A stretch of DNA of 64,000 nt from Streptomyces sp. NBC_00273 (GTDB lineage: Bacteria > Actinomycetota > Actinomycetes > Streptomycetales > Streptomycetaceae): NCBI RefSeq assembly GCF_036178145.1, contig NZ_CP108067.1:7889001-7953000 (forward strand), read 5' to 3'. The position numbers and the translations under genes are program-made. Under the pieces are notes generated by a model. That model was not told where the DNA came from. It saw only the letters and a list, made by a program, of their open reading frames with translations, and did not search any database. Position 1 is the stretch's first letter; each line of letters begins with the position of its first letter. Shown here in pieces: positions 9,360-17,580 of the stretch.

Positions 9360-9548
9360 ATGACGGTCTCTTTCCAGAATGTCCATGCTGGCCACAGTTA
9401 CACCTTCAGGAGTCAGGTGTCGGCGTACTCCTCTGAGTGCTCCGCCAAGTACAGATGGAACGCTGAGGGCCGCACGGTGGCCACTGTGGTTCTGACGCAT
9501 GCTGACGCTGCCAACCTTCTTCAGGGTCTCGCTCATGGCGCTGCCTGA
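9360..9548 (+). CDS. Small hypothetical protein
   Basis: A 62-residue reading frame (MTVSFQNVHAGH...) with GC-rich third positions and no recognised domain. An in-frame ATG at 9291 would add 23 residues but overlaps the start of the leftward Nudix gene. It overlaps the next small gene (9535) by 14 bases, as in an operon. Not recognised. Confidence 0.4.
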   Translation: MTVSFQNVHAGHSYTFRSQVSAYSSECSAKYRWNAEGRTVATVVLTHADAANLLQGLAHGAA

Positions 9549-9708
9549 GCCGACCAGCCGAGAAATCCGCGAAGCCGAAGAGGTTGCCATGCGTGCGGAT
9601 GTGTATCGGACGGCCGTAAGCCTGGTTCAGTCATCCCGGCTACAGGTGGACGCTGAGCCTGAGGACATTCTGAGACTCGCCCGTTACCTTCTGCGCGAGG
9701 AAAGCTAA
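9535..9708 (+). CDS. Small hypothetical protein
   Basis: A 57-residue, acidic, probably all-helical protein (MALPEPTSREIREAEEVAMRA...). It overlaps the end of the preceding small gene and is followed by a hairpin at 9725-9754. No family recognised. Confidence 0.45.
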   Translation: MALPEPTSREIREAEEVAMRADVYRTAVSLVQSSRLQVDAEPEDILRLARYLLREES

Positions 9709-9724
9709 ATAGCGACTCTGTCAC

Positions 9725-9754
9725 GGGTCACATACCAATTTCGGTATGTGGCCC
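9725..9754 (+). terminator. Hairpin between small genes
   Basis: A 12-bp stem (GGGTCACATACC with GGTATGTGGCCC, one G-T pair) and a 6-base loop lies 16 bases after the stop of the 9535 gene and 22 bases before the lipoprotein start. It may act as terminator or attenuator. Confidence 0.55.
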
Positions 9755-9775
9755 GTTGGCGTTAAGGAGAGTTTG

Positions 9776-9979
9776 ATGAGTATTCGGTGGCGGCTTGTCG
9801 TCGTGGCATTCCTGATGCCGCTCTTCCTGCTGAGCCTCAGCGGGTGTGACGACCGTAAGTGTCTCGACTACGACACGCAGATTGTGAGCACGCTGACCAT
9901 AGTGAACGGTAAGTCGGTTCCCGGTACGTCCGTGGTTACCCATTGCGTCCAGTACGAAGAGGTGAAGTCGAAGGGCTGA
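9776..9979 (+). CDS. Small lipoprotein
   Basis: A 67-residue protein with a charged start, hydrophobic stretch (about 7-22) and the lipobox LSGC, predicting diacylglyceryl attachment at Cys23. The mature part is about 45 residues with two further Cys. AAGGAGAG lies 6-8 bases before the ATG. Function unknown. Confidence 0.7.
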   Translation: MSIRWRLVVVAFLMPLFLLSLSGCDDRKCLDYDTQIVSTLTIVNGKSVPGTSVVTHCVQYEEVKSKG

Positions 9980-10128
9980 CCCGCATAAACCTAAGCTACC
10001 TGCGCTATTAGTGCCGATTCTTATCTGCGGGTTTTCTGTGGGCGGGTTCATCTTGGGTTGGGGCTGAGGGAGTCTTTAACCGGAAGGTTTCCGGGCGGGT
10101 CCCTCCCGGGGCAAGAACAGGGGGCCGA

Positions 10129-10387
10129 GTGCTCGACTGGCGTCGCGGTCGGCGAGTGCGGGATCACCGTCAACTCGGTCCTGCCCGGAGCGATCCAGGT
10201 TCCTGCTGAAGAATCCCTCCCGCCCTCCGCCCGGGTGTCCCCCGAGCACCAGATCGCCCGCCAGTGCGTTCCCCGCCGCGGGCGGCCGGATGACGTGGCC
10301 GCCGCTGTCGCCTTCGTGGCAAGTCCTTCGGCCGGGTTCATCACCGGTCAGATTCTCCACGTCGATGGCGGCTGGATGATGAACTGA
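10129..10387 (+). pseudogene. C-terminal fragment of a short-chain dehydrogenase
   Basis: The frame reads [20 protein letters not shown]...[31 protein letters not shown], the C-terminal third of a FabG-like reductase. The Rossmann nucleotide-binding part and the Ser-Tyr-Lys catalytic part are absent upstream, so it is a remnant. Confidence 0.75.
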
Positions 10388-10418
10388 TCTCCTCGACAGC
10401 AACGCCTGAGGAGACACA

Positions 10419-10844
10419 GTGAAAGAACGCGTGCGTGCCGTCCTGATCACCCCGGCCCACACCATGCTCATCATCCGCCGCACCGTCCCCGGCCGCGACG
10501 TCTACCACGTCCTCGTCGGCGGCGGCATCGAGGACGGCGACCCCACCCCGGAAGCGGCTCTCCACCGTGAGATCCACGAGGAGATTGCCGGGAAGGCTCA
10601 TATCGTCCGGCTGCTGGGCACTCTCGCCGACACCGAACGCGAAGAGATCCAGCACGTCTATCTCGCCGAGGTCCGCACCTGGGCCTTCGACGACCGTACC
10701 GGCAGCGAGTTCACGCGTGTCGATCGCGGCACCTACGAACTCGTCGAGACCCCCCTCACCACGCCGGAGGCCCTGGCCGCCCTCAACCTCCAGCCTCCAT
10801 CGGTGCTGCCCCTGATCCAGGAGGTCATGTCCGAATGGGCGTGA
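10419..10844 (+). CDS. Nudix hydrolase
   Basis: A 141-residue single-domain protein from a GTG preceded by GAGGAGA. The Nudix box reads GGGIEDGD-x7-HREIHEEIAG (about 34-58), slightly divergent but with the Glu cluster in place. This is the third Nudix gene within 3.4 kb. Substrate unknown; nucleotide or dinucleotide pyrophosphates are usual for the family. Confidence 0.75.
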   Translation: MKERVRAVLITPAHTMLIIRRTVPGRDVYHVLVGGGIEDGDPTPEAALHREIHEEIAGKAHIVRLLGTLADTEREEIQHVYLAEVRTWAFDDRTGSEFTRVDRGTYELVETPLTTPEALAALNLQPPSVLPLIQEVMSEWA

Positions 10845-11200
10845 AGCGGCGCTGGAGATTCGGCTTTCTGGCCGCGAATGCCGTGTGACAGCGCGGAAGA
10901 CCGTCTGGCCGATCACGAGCTGTGCAAGGGCACGGGGGCGAGCTGGTGTGTTCGGATCTCACGTCCAGGCGGAGCAGCCCGTCACCTTCGAAGGAAGTCG
11001 GTCAGCCGTATGGCGGTTGGCCTGACAAACCCACCACAGACTTCTGCACGGAGCGGATCAAGTCCGCAGTGCGCCGGCTGATCCTCGGCGTACGCCAGTG
11101 GGCACACCGTGCAGACCGACCACGGAAGGGGTTCGATTCCTGAGCGCTGCAGATGATCCCTGCGGCGTGTCCCTGGAGATCTCTGCAGCTCCAACTTCCC
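10845..11200. other. Gap without a convincing gene
   Basis: Short open frames exist (for example 10922-11143) but lack ribosome sites and family likeness. A GGTTCGATTCC string at about 11136 resembles a tRNA T-loop, but no tRNA fold can be built around it. Confidence 0.4.
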
Positions 11201-11260
11201 CAGCACCCCGGTGCGCGCTCTGCCTTCGGGCAGGTGCGGCGCCGGGGTGCTGTGTTTTTT
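11201..11260 (+). terminator. Strong rho-independent terminator
   Basis: CAGCACCCCGG and its exact complement form the outer stem. An inner CTGCC-TTCG-GGCAG hairpin sits at the tip, and TGTTTTTT follows. This is one of the few terminators here with a true T-run. What transcript it ends is unclear, since no sure gene lies just upstream; a small RNA or small ORF may be present. Confidence 0.8.
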
Positions 11261-11303
11261 CGTGGCTCGCCCTACTCGCCCCGTGAAGGCAGTGAGCACA
11301 AGG

Positions 11304-11320
11304 GATCAGCAGAGCTGATC
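11304..11320 (+). promoter_or_regulatory. GATCAGC-N3-GCTGATC leader hairpin
   Basis: A perfect 7-bp hairpin 46 bases before the ATG at 11367. The sequence from here to the start codon matches that at 13004-13067: hairpin, CCGG, CACGTCC-like block, GCCAGGAGT ribosome site, AGCC then start. The same hairpin type occurs six times in the 306-bp repeats. Confidence 0.6.
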
Positions 11321-11366
11321 CGGATCTGACGTTGAAGAACGTCCTTGTCCCGCCAGGAGTCGAGCC

Positions 11367-11477
11367 ATGAACTGCCCGAACTGCGCCAGCGATATGGAGT
11401 CGAGCGCCTACGACATCCGCGCTGGCAAGAAGGCCACGCACACGTGCTCCGAGTGCGGATACAGCGAAACACGCTGA
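11367..11477 (+). CDS. 36-residue zinc-ribbon protein
   Basis: ATG with CCAGGAG upstream, encoding MNCPNCASDMESSAYDIRAG and ending TCSECGYSETR. Two CxxC pairs (CPNC and CSEC) 24 residues apart form a four-cysteine zinc ribbon. Such tiny ribbons bind nucleic acid or protein partners; no specific role can be assigned. It shares a conserved leader with the small gene at 13065. Confidence 0.65.
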   Translation: MNCPNCASDMESSAYDIRAGKKATHTCSECGYSETR

Positions 11478-11518
11478 GCGGCTGCTTCTCTCCTTCAACT
11501 GCGATCTCGGGCGAACCC

Positions 11519-11693
11519 ATGACGGGCTCGCCCGCCGCCAGCTCCCTCCTCATCGGCATCGGCGTCGCCGCCCTGGAGGCCGCACACATCTACGGCGGGC
11601 GCTGCGAACTCGACGAACTCGTCTTCTTTCGAAGCCATGCGGGCGGCCCAACCCCCAGCACAAGCACTGACCAAGGAGCACGGACCATCATGA
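11519..11693 (+). pseudogene. Small ORF with probable one-base frameshift
   Basis: The frame from ATG 11519 (MTGSPAASSLLIGIGVAALEAAHIYGG...) reads with GC-rich third positions up to about 11629. Past a CTTCTTTCG run the neighbouring frame becomes coding-like (EAMRAAQPPAQALTKEHGPS) and stops at 11693, overlapping the next start as ATGA. Removing one T joins the two into a protein of about 57 residues. The overlap suggests it was translationally coupled to the next gene. Confidence 0.4.
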
Positions 11694-12178
11694 GTTTCCT
11701 CAGCCGCATCGGCTGCATCGAGACCGAAGAGCAGGAGCGGACCCGGCTGGCCCAGGCCCCCGAAGGCTCGCTGAACCACTACCTGTCAACTCTGCCCGTG
11801 ACCATCGACGAGTGGCCCAAGGACCTGCTCGTCGAACTGCCCTGGCAGCAGCCGCGCACTCACCAGGCCTACCGCGTCGTCGTGGTGCCGATCGAGTTCC
11901 AGGAGGAGGCTCTGTCTGAGGGTGTCGAGGAGGAGCCGCTGCCGCGCAAGCGCCACTCCGGCGCTTGGATGTGTGCCGTGGTGTTCTCCGACCACCCGGA
12001 CTACCCGGCCAGCGGCTTCCGCATCGATGTCCCAGCCGCCGAGATCGTCCGAGGCCGGAAGGTCGACCTCGCCACCGTCCTGGCCCCGTTGTCATACGTG
12101 TCCGGCGAGACTCTGCACACCCCGGAACCGCCGTGCGGCTCGTGCGAAGACCGCGGCCTCTTCCGCCCTCCGTTCTAA
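11690..12178 (+). CDS. Hypothetical protein, 162 aa
   Basis: Starts at ATG 11690 with AAGGAG 11 bases upstream. Acidic protein without membrane segments. The centre reads AYRVVVVPIEFQEEAL and WMCAVVFSDHPDYPASGFRIDVPAAEIV, and the C-terminus has a CGSC pair. No family recognised. It is the last gene of a small-gene run beginning at the 11304 leader. Confidence 0.6.
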   Translation: MSFLSRIGCIETEEQERTRLAQAPEGSLNHYLSTLPVTIDEWPKDLLVELPWQQPRTHQAYRVVVVPIEFQEEALSEGVEEEPLPRKRHSGAWMCAVVFSDHPDYPASGFRIDVPAAEIVRGRKVDLATVLAPLSYVSGETLHTPEPPCGSCEDRGLFRPPF

Positions 12179-13003
12179 CGCCACGGCGCCTGCGGATCCG
12201 GGGCCTTTGGCCGGTCCCTCCCGGTTCGAGGCGAGGCACTGACCGCACGCCGGTTTCCGCAATGCACCTGTGCGGTGTACCAGGTCACCGGGTACGCGGA
12301 ACCGGTTTGGATGGTGCGCGAAGTCGGCGGCGAGCGGCGGCAGGTCGGCACCACAGCACCACCCGTAAGGGCGCGCTCGCGCTGGCGGTCGGCGCGGTTG
12401 CCCACGAGCGGGAGAAGGCCGCCGCCGCGCCCGACCGACCGTCGCGGAAATCCGGATGGCGTATCCGCTCGCCGGTGGGGGCGCCACGCTGCGCGAACAC
12501 GGAAGGACTGCAGATCGCCGCCGGGTGGCACCTGATGCGGTTTGGGTTCGACATACGCGCGCGGCGCGGCCCGGGCGCCGTACACCGGCAGCGCGAGCAG
12601 CGAGGCACAGTGGAAGGAGTGGTGGTCGATGCTGCCCGACGGGCACCAGTGGCCACACACGGTGCGCGTCGCCATCACGGCAACCCCTTCGGGCGCCACC
12701 TGACCTTCACCAACGACATCGAGGTCCGGATCACCGTTCCACACGAGGCAGACCGGACGCCACGCCTCGAGCGGCTGCGCTGCACGGTCAAGCCCTTTGA
12801 TGCGTCGAACCCGAGCTACACCGGGGACCCGCACGCCAGGGGGGTGGCCGAAGATCGGGCCCGACCAGGAAGGCACGGTCACATGAAGCCTGAGTGGTCT
12901 CTTCTCGAACGGTGGCCAGCAACTGTGTCAGGACCGGATCACGATCCTCGTGCCGGACGGCAGTACCCAGCCGTAGCCGACTGGGGGCTCTCCCCTTCTG
13001 CAT
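12179..13003. other. 0.8 kb without a convincing gene
   Basis: Open frames occur on both strands, including a 235-residue minus frame, but they look like shadows of each other and match no family. Short coding-like pieces on the plus strand (for example LPDGHQWPHTVRVAI near 12630 and HLTFTNDIEVRITVPHEA near 12700) lie in different frames, which suggests a decayed gene. Confidence 0.4.
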
Positions 13004-13020
13004 GATCAGCGGAGCTGATC
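13004..13020 (+). promoter_or_regulatory. GATCAGC-N3-GCTGATC leader hairpin
   Basis: Perfect 7-bp hairpin 44 bases before the GTG at 13065. The leader matches that of the zinc-ribbon gene (see 11304), including GCCAGGAGT. Confidence 0.6.
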
Positions 13021-13064
13021 CGGTCTGGCCTTCGGAAGATCACGTCCATGCCAGGAGTACAGCC

Positions 13065-13271
13065 GTGAGCCAGGCGCTCCGCTGCAGAGCAGCGCCGGGA
13101 GTCTCACTGCCGAGTCCATCACATCTTCCGGGGGAGATCGCCATGCCCGAGCGCACCGAGCACACCCTGCTCTCCATCAAGTACGTCGACGACGCCCTCG
13201 CCGAGCAGGGTGTCGCCGCAGTCGAAAGCGCGATCTCTGGCATCAGCCTGAGGATCAGGCCACCTCCTTAA
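13065..13271 (+). CDS. Small hypothetical protein
   Basis: A 68-residue frame from GTG 13065, which has the conserved CCAGGAG leader. An internal ATG at 13143 with GGGGGAG upstream would give 42 residues (MPERTEHTLLSIKYVDDALA...). Either may be real. It ends converging on, and overlapping by 4 bases, the parM-like gene. Not recognised. Confidence 0.4.
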   Translation: MSQALRCRAAPGVSLPSPSHLPGEIAMPERTEHTLLSIKYVDDALAEQGVAAVESAISGISLRIRPPP

Positions 13272-14554
13272 CTGTGCTTGCCCGCGGGCTTCGCGGCGAC
13301 GGCCTGCTGCTCGACGTGCCGTGCCGCGATGTACAGGCCCTCGCGGTTCAGGTGTCGCGAGTAGCTCGAGTCGAGGTAGAGCACGGGCACATCGCCAGCG
13401 GCCTTCAGAAGCGCAGGGTGCAGCAGGTGCTTGATAGGACCCGAGCCGCCGCCGTAGACGTAGACGACCTCGGTCGTCGCACCGGCCTGGGAGAGGACGT
13501 CGCCGAAGGAGGAGACGATCTCGTCGACCAGGTAGCTGGCCTCGTCCTCGACGAAGCCGGCGGCGCGCTGGTGACGATTCTTCACCAGCACAGACGGCTT
13601 CGCGTGGAGGAAGTCCGCCAGCTGCTTGCGTGAGGAGAACTGCAGCGTGGCGTCCGACTCACTCATGCGCTCCATGGCGTTCATCAGCGCGGTGCCGTAG
13701 CCCTCGTCGAGCGTGGCTGCCGCCTCGGGGTTGAACCGCCCACCGGTGAAGACCGGGAAGTTCACGGTGCCCTCACCGATGTCGACGCCGATGGTGTTCT
13801 GCACCGCCACCAGATCGGAGGCCGTGACCCCTTCCACGACGGAGGCGTCGCGAGTGCGCAGATCATCGAGAAGAGCCTGGGCCAGCGGCTCGCCCTTGTC
13901 GGTGATGGCGAACTGAGCGGAGGCACCCTCGGCCATCACCTGAATGTCGACGAACTGCAGGCGCACCGAGACCGGGGTGCTGAAGTTCTTGATCGTCACC
14001 AGGTGCACCGCGGGGTCGGAGCTGCCCAGCAGACCGATGAACTCGGCGGCGTAGGCGTGGCGGCGCGCGACGAACTCGGAGATCGGCAGCGCCAGGCCGG
14101 CGCGCACGTGCACGCGCAGCTCGTGATCGGGCAGCGCGCCGTTCTCGCGGACGTAGTCGCGCAGGGCCTTCGCGGCGAAGGCACCCAGGACCAGGACCTT
14201 GCTCAGCTCCTGATCAGCCTTGGAGTGCTTGCCCAGTACCTCGAACTCGGTGAACTTCGAGCCGCGCACGCTCAGCGCTGCCCGGCCGAAGATTCGGCGG
14301 TCCGACGCCGCTACCAGGGTTGTGGTGAGCGAGCAGTCGAGCTGGTTGTAGAAGTCGCCGGCCATCACGGAGGCCGCATCCGCGTCGGGGAGCGGCACCT
14401 TCGGCGAGGTGCGGGAAGTCGAGACGACTGCGCTGGGCAGATCGATCTCGTCGAAGATCTCCCGCTTCGTATTCTGGATGACGCCCTTGACGTAGCCGTT
14501 GCCGACGTCGATGCCGCCGGTGAGGGTGATGATGTCGTTGCTGTTGGCGCTCAT
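13268..14554 (-). CDS. parM: ParM/StbA-family actin-like partition protein
   Basis: A 428-residue actin-fold ATPase. Phosphate-1 loop GGIDVGNGYVKG (about 14-25), phosphate-2 loop GVDIGEGTVNFPVF (about 249-262) and adenosine loop VYVYGGGSGPIKHLL (about 371-385) are all present. ParM-type filaments push plasmid copies apart, attached through a DNA-binding adaptor. The gene just upstream encodes such an adaptor (ParR-like) and the two form an operon. Alp-type actins of actinomycete elements are the likeliest relatives. Confidence 0.88.
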   Translation of the reverse strand: MSANSNDIITLTGGIDVGNGYVKGVIQNTKREIFDEIDLPSAVVSTSRTSPKVPLPDADAASVMAGDFYNQLDCSLTTTLVAASDRRIFGRAALSVRGSKFTEFEVLGKHSKADQELSKVLVLGAFAAKALRDYVRENGALPDHELRVHVRAGLALPISEFVARRHAYAAEFIGLLGSSDPAVHLVTIKNFSTPVSVRLQFVDIQVMAEGASAQFAITDKGEPLAQALLDDLRTRDASVVEGVTASDLVAVQNTIGVDIGEGTVNFPVFTGGRFNPEAAATLDEGYGTALMNAMERMSESDATLQFSSRKQLADFLHAKPSVLVKNRHQRAAGFVEDEASYLVDEIVSSFGDVLSQAGATTEVVYVYGGGSGPIKHLLHPALLKAAGDVPVLYLDSSYSRHLNREGLYIAARHVEQQAVAAKPAGKHS

Positions 14555-14612
14555 GAATCCGGTCCCTCGGTGTCTGTGTTGTCTGCCTGGAAAATGAAAT
14601 TCACCGCGTCAC

Positions 14613-15077
14613 TCAGCGCCGAGTACTCGCCATGATTTCGTCAATGGAGGCCAGCTTCGGCGGCTCCGGGGTTGGGCCGGGGGCACTTACCGCAGGATCC
14701 TCGACCGTCTCAACAGGTGTCGGAACCGGCTCGGGTCGGACTACCGGCGCTGGTGCTGTCTTCTCGACGACGGCGTCGGCCTGGTCGGCGACCACGGGCT
14801 GTGGCCGGCGAGGAATGGCGGCCGGACGGCGCTCGGTGACCGCCTCGTCGTCCTCGCGCTGCTCGGTGCTCTCCAGCGGCGGCCGGCCGCGACGCGGCAG
14901 CTGCTCGACGGGCTTGTAGTAGACGTCGACGTATCCGTCGCGCTGAATGGACTCCCGAATGAGCAGTCGCAGCGACTGCGAGATGTTCTCCTGCTGATCG
15001 AGCCACTCGATCACCGAGGTGTCGGCAGCGGGCACGGTCCAGCGGATCTTGCGAGGTTCACTCGGCTGATTCGCCAT
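14613..15077 (-). CDS. parR: ParR-like centromere-binding protein
   Basis: A 154-residue protein. The N-terminal 60 residues (KIRWTVPAADTSVIEWLDQQ ... SQSLRLLIRESIQRDG) fit a ribbon-helix-helix DNA-binding fold. The rest is a Pro/Ala/Glu-rich tail ending in a helix (LASIDEIMASTRR) that could bind the ParM filament. It lies directly before the actin gene. Start ATG 15077 has GAGGTGAG upstream. The repeats upstream (15200-15880) are its probable binding sites, giving both partition and self-repression. Confidence 0.72.
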   Translation of the reverse strand: MANQPSEPRKIRWTVPAADTSVIEWLDQQENISQSLRLLIRESIQRDGYVDVYYKPVEQLPRRGRPPLESTEQREDDEAVTERRPAAIPRRPQPVVADQADAVVEKTAPAPVVRPEPVPTPVETVEDPAVSAPGPTPEPPKLASIDEIMASTRR

Positions 15078-15199
15078 TGCACTCACCTCGCCCTTCCGCT
15101 CGCTCCTGCACTCCATCCAGTCGTTCGCCGGATGTCTCTCGCTCTGTCACATGGACTCGCCACCCTTCATGCTTTCCTTCGGATTCGAATCGCTATGGG

Positions 15200-15880
15200 C
15201 TCACTCTAGTGTCCCTATTGAGGCCCATGCAAGTCTCATTCGATACACGAGTCGGACGCCATTAATGTCCCCGGTCGTCTCTGGCGGGGACGCCTGCGAG
15301 ACGCTGCAGTGCCCCTGCCGCAGACGACTGGGCGCAAGCCGACGGCGCCATGCGCCTATGAGTCCCACATGCAACGCAACAAGGGCTCCCACGGGACACC
15401 TGCGAGACACCTGACGTCAGGGCGTGGTCTCGGGGAAGCCGAACGGAGGTACGCGTAAGCTCCCACTGGTGTCCCGACCGTGCCTCCTCAGAGACACCAC
15501 CCGGCTCCCCGACGCAGACGCGTCCTCCGAGGGCACTGCATACGACACCGGGGCGGCACTGTTGGAGCGCGCACGAGACACTGTGCGGACACGCGCGGGA
15601 CTCTGAAAGACCCAGCAGCATCAGTCGGTGTCTTATACGTGTCCCAGTCGCGGCCCCTGCGTGTTCCGATGGGTCACCGCAGAGACGCGAGGGGAGTGCT
15701 GTTTCACGGGGCCGCGAGGCCTGACCGCCCCCTTGTCAAAGCCATCCGGCGGGTACGTTGAGACAGTCAGGGACCGCTGGCGGAGCGTGGCCAGCACAGC
15801 TGTCAGCGAGACACCGACACAGCGCTGGCGCGGCGGTCGGCACGGCGGCGTCATCGAGCCGACACGGTCGCGCAGAGTGA
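15200..15880. repeat. GGGACAC/GAGACAC iteron cluster (probable parC)
   Basis: About a dozen copies of G(G/A)GACAC or its complement GTGTC(C/T)C, in both orientations, lie within about 680 gene-free bases next to parR: for example near 15209, 15392-15411, 15469, 15498, 15570, 15632, 15642 and 15810. Such arrays beside a ParR-type gene are the usual form of a plasmid centromere. Confidence 0.6.
15203..15232 (-). promoter_or_regulatory. parRM promoter with internal operator
   Basis: On the minus strand: TTGCAT (15232-15227), an 18-bp spacer and TAGAGT (15208-15203), close to the actinomycete consensus. The spacer contains GGGACAC, the motif iterated over the next 650 bases, so ParR binding here could repress the operon. 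Confidence 0.65.
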
Positions 15881-16445
15881 GAAGGGTCGACGGGGGGAGT
15901 AGGCCCCACACCCAGCGAGCATGCGAGGAGCGACGTGCTTGCGCAGCACGGGCCGTGGGGTGGAAGGGGCTCGGAGGCATTGCTGCGGAGGCGCCCCCTG
16001 GAGGAAGACGACAACGCTCCGATACCCCTCGAGCTGCTCGCTGTGCCCGATGGGCGGATGGTCGCCGCAGCCGGGGCTCTCTTCTTCTGATGCATCCACG
16101 AGAGACCGCCCCGGGCTCGCCGCGCAAGCGCGAAACGAAACACGGCCCCGGGCCGGATCGTGTGTCGACGAGGTAGTGCCGAACGCCCGCCTCCGGCGCG
16201 GTGCGTCACGTGCTGGCACGCCGCCGCGGCACTACCGGAGCAACGGCCAGAGCACGGCGAATCCAGGTCGGTGCAACCAGCAACACGATGGTGCGAGGCC
16301 GGCTACGCCGTCAGCGGCGAGCGATGAAGCAGAGCGTTATCCACAGCCGAAGCGACGGCGTCGCGCGAGGACGGATCCGCTGCTAGGCGAGGGCTGTGCC
16401 GCCTGCGGCAGCACGGTGGCGAACCGGAGCTGTGCGCCGTCGGGA
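15881..16445. other. Gene-free, hairpin-rich segment with DnaA box
   Basis: No gene recognised. It includes the hairpin GTGCT-TGCGC-AGCAC near 15932 and a DnaA-box-like TTATCCACA at 16337-16345. Confidence 0.5.
16337..16345 (+). promoter_or_regulatory. DnaA box
   Basis: TTATCCACA, a canonical DnaA box, in gene-free repeat-rich DNA. Confidence 0.55.
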
Positions 16446-16622
16446 GCAGACCCGTACCCCACCTCGTTCGTGCCTCACGAGGACGGATCGGCACGGGGGT
16501 ACGGCCGTATCCGGAACGACGAAACAGCGGTACGGCCAGAAGGTGTGATGACCAGGCGAAACAGCCAGACCCGTACTCCCGCCGCACGAAAGGGGGGAGG
16601 GGTACGAGTCGAGAGGGTACGG
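16446..16622. repeat. GGGTACGG iteron cluster
   Basis: Six copies of GGTACG or its complement CGTACC/CGTACT, most as GGGTACG(G/A), occur in both orientations within about 180 bases (near 16450, 16498, 16531, 16570, 16600 and 16615). They lie between the two DnaA boxes and may be replication iterons. Confidence 0.5.
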
Positions 16623-16900
16623 ACCGTTTCCCCTGATGTTCCAGGCTTCCGCTCATGCTCCAGTCGTGGAACAGCGGGGACGGCGACAAGGAAGTGAAGG
16701 GCATAAGGGAAACTGATAACGCGTGCCCTGCGGACCCTCGCTCCGCTCGGCCTCTTTACTGCGCTCCGATGACGTGTCAGGCATAGCCCGACGGGTTTCC
16801 ACCGGGCGCTGAGCTCGCCGGTCCCTCGGTCGCCGGCGCTCCCTCTGGCCATGCCCAGCCCTGCGCTCGAGAGGCGAACCCCAACGCTGCCCCGCCGCAG

Positions 16901-16909
16901 TTGTCCACA
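16901..16909 (+). promoter_or_regulatory. DnaA box, Streptomyces form
   Basis: TTGTCCACA, the preferred Streptomyces DnaA box, 560 bases from the first box in the same orientation. Confidence 0.6.
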
Positions 16910-17223
16910 GACGTGCGGACCAGCGAGCGGACAGGGGTGAAGGGTGCAGCAGCGGATAGGCGGGCGGGCAGCGCCTGGCTCAGGCGAGAAGTGACGCTCC
17001 GCGCGGTGGCTCGCAGTGCGATCCGGCCAGGGGTGGATCACTCAAGCGGGATCTTCCGGGTCGTCAGCCAGCAGGGCTGGCACGGGAGCTGGGCTGAACA
17101 TCGAGATCGCACGGACCCCACCGGGGTCCGCACTCGATGGTCGCTACCCCACCCGAGTCCACGCAGAGGCACGACAACGACGCAGTCCCAGCCTGAACTC
17201 GTCCTGCGATAAAGGAGCCTGCT

Positions 17224-17580
17224 GCGTGCCGAAGTTGTAGCAGTCGGACAGCGAAGCCGTCGCCGAGGATGCGCTCCGGCGAAGTCGGGGACGTCGATAA
17301 CGTCGACTTCACCGACGACGAGAACAGCGCGGTCGTCACCGTGAACATCCCCCGCAGCGGTGACGGGATGTACATCGCCCACCTCATGCCGGTGTGTAGT
17401 GACGATCAGATCCGGGTCGAGCTCCATCGGGAGAAGGGCCTGGCCGTGATCGGGTCCAGTACCGGCCGGCCGGAATGGGGCAGCGGCATGCAGGCCGCCG
17501 CGCCTGCCCAACGTCATGACCACGGCTCTCGATTCCAGCTGTGGAGACCACCGAGTCATAAGGAGAGGAGACTCGAATGA
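17224..17580 (+). pseudogene. Small gene with early stop and frame change
   Basis: AAAGGAG precedes GTG CCG AAG TTG TAG; beyond the stop the frame reads QSDSEAVAEDALRR. From ATG 17269 another frame gives MRSGEVGDVDNVDFTDDENSAVVTVNIPRSGDGMYIAHLM, acidic and coding-like. The two look like one gene damaged by a stop and an indel. Alternatively only the 17269 frame (103 residues) is used. No family recognised. Confidence 0.35.

Noticed and set aside
11090..11160. Possible tRNA around GGTTCGATTCC
   Set aside because: T-loop-like string only; flanking stems do not pair.
12175..12882. 235-residue minus-strand frame
   Set aside because: No ribosome site, no family likeness, and competing equally long plus-strand frames; treated as decayed non-coding DNA.
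15200..16622. CRISPR array
   Set aside because: The repeated motifs are 7-8 bases, in both orientations, with irregular spacing. No long direct repeats with uniform spacers and no cas genes.
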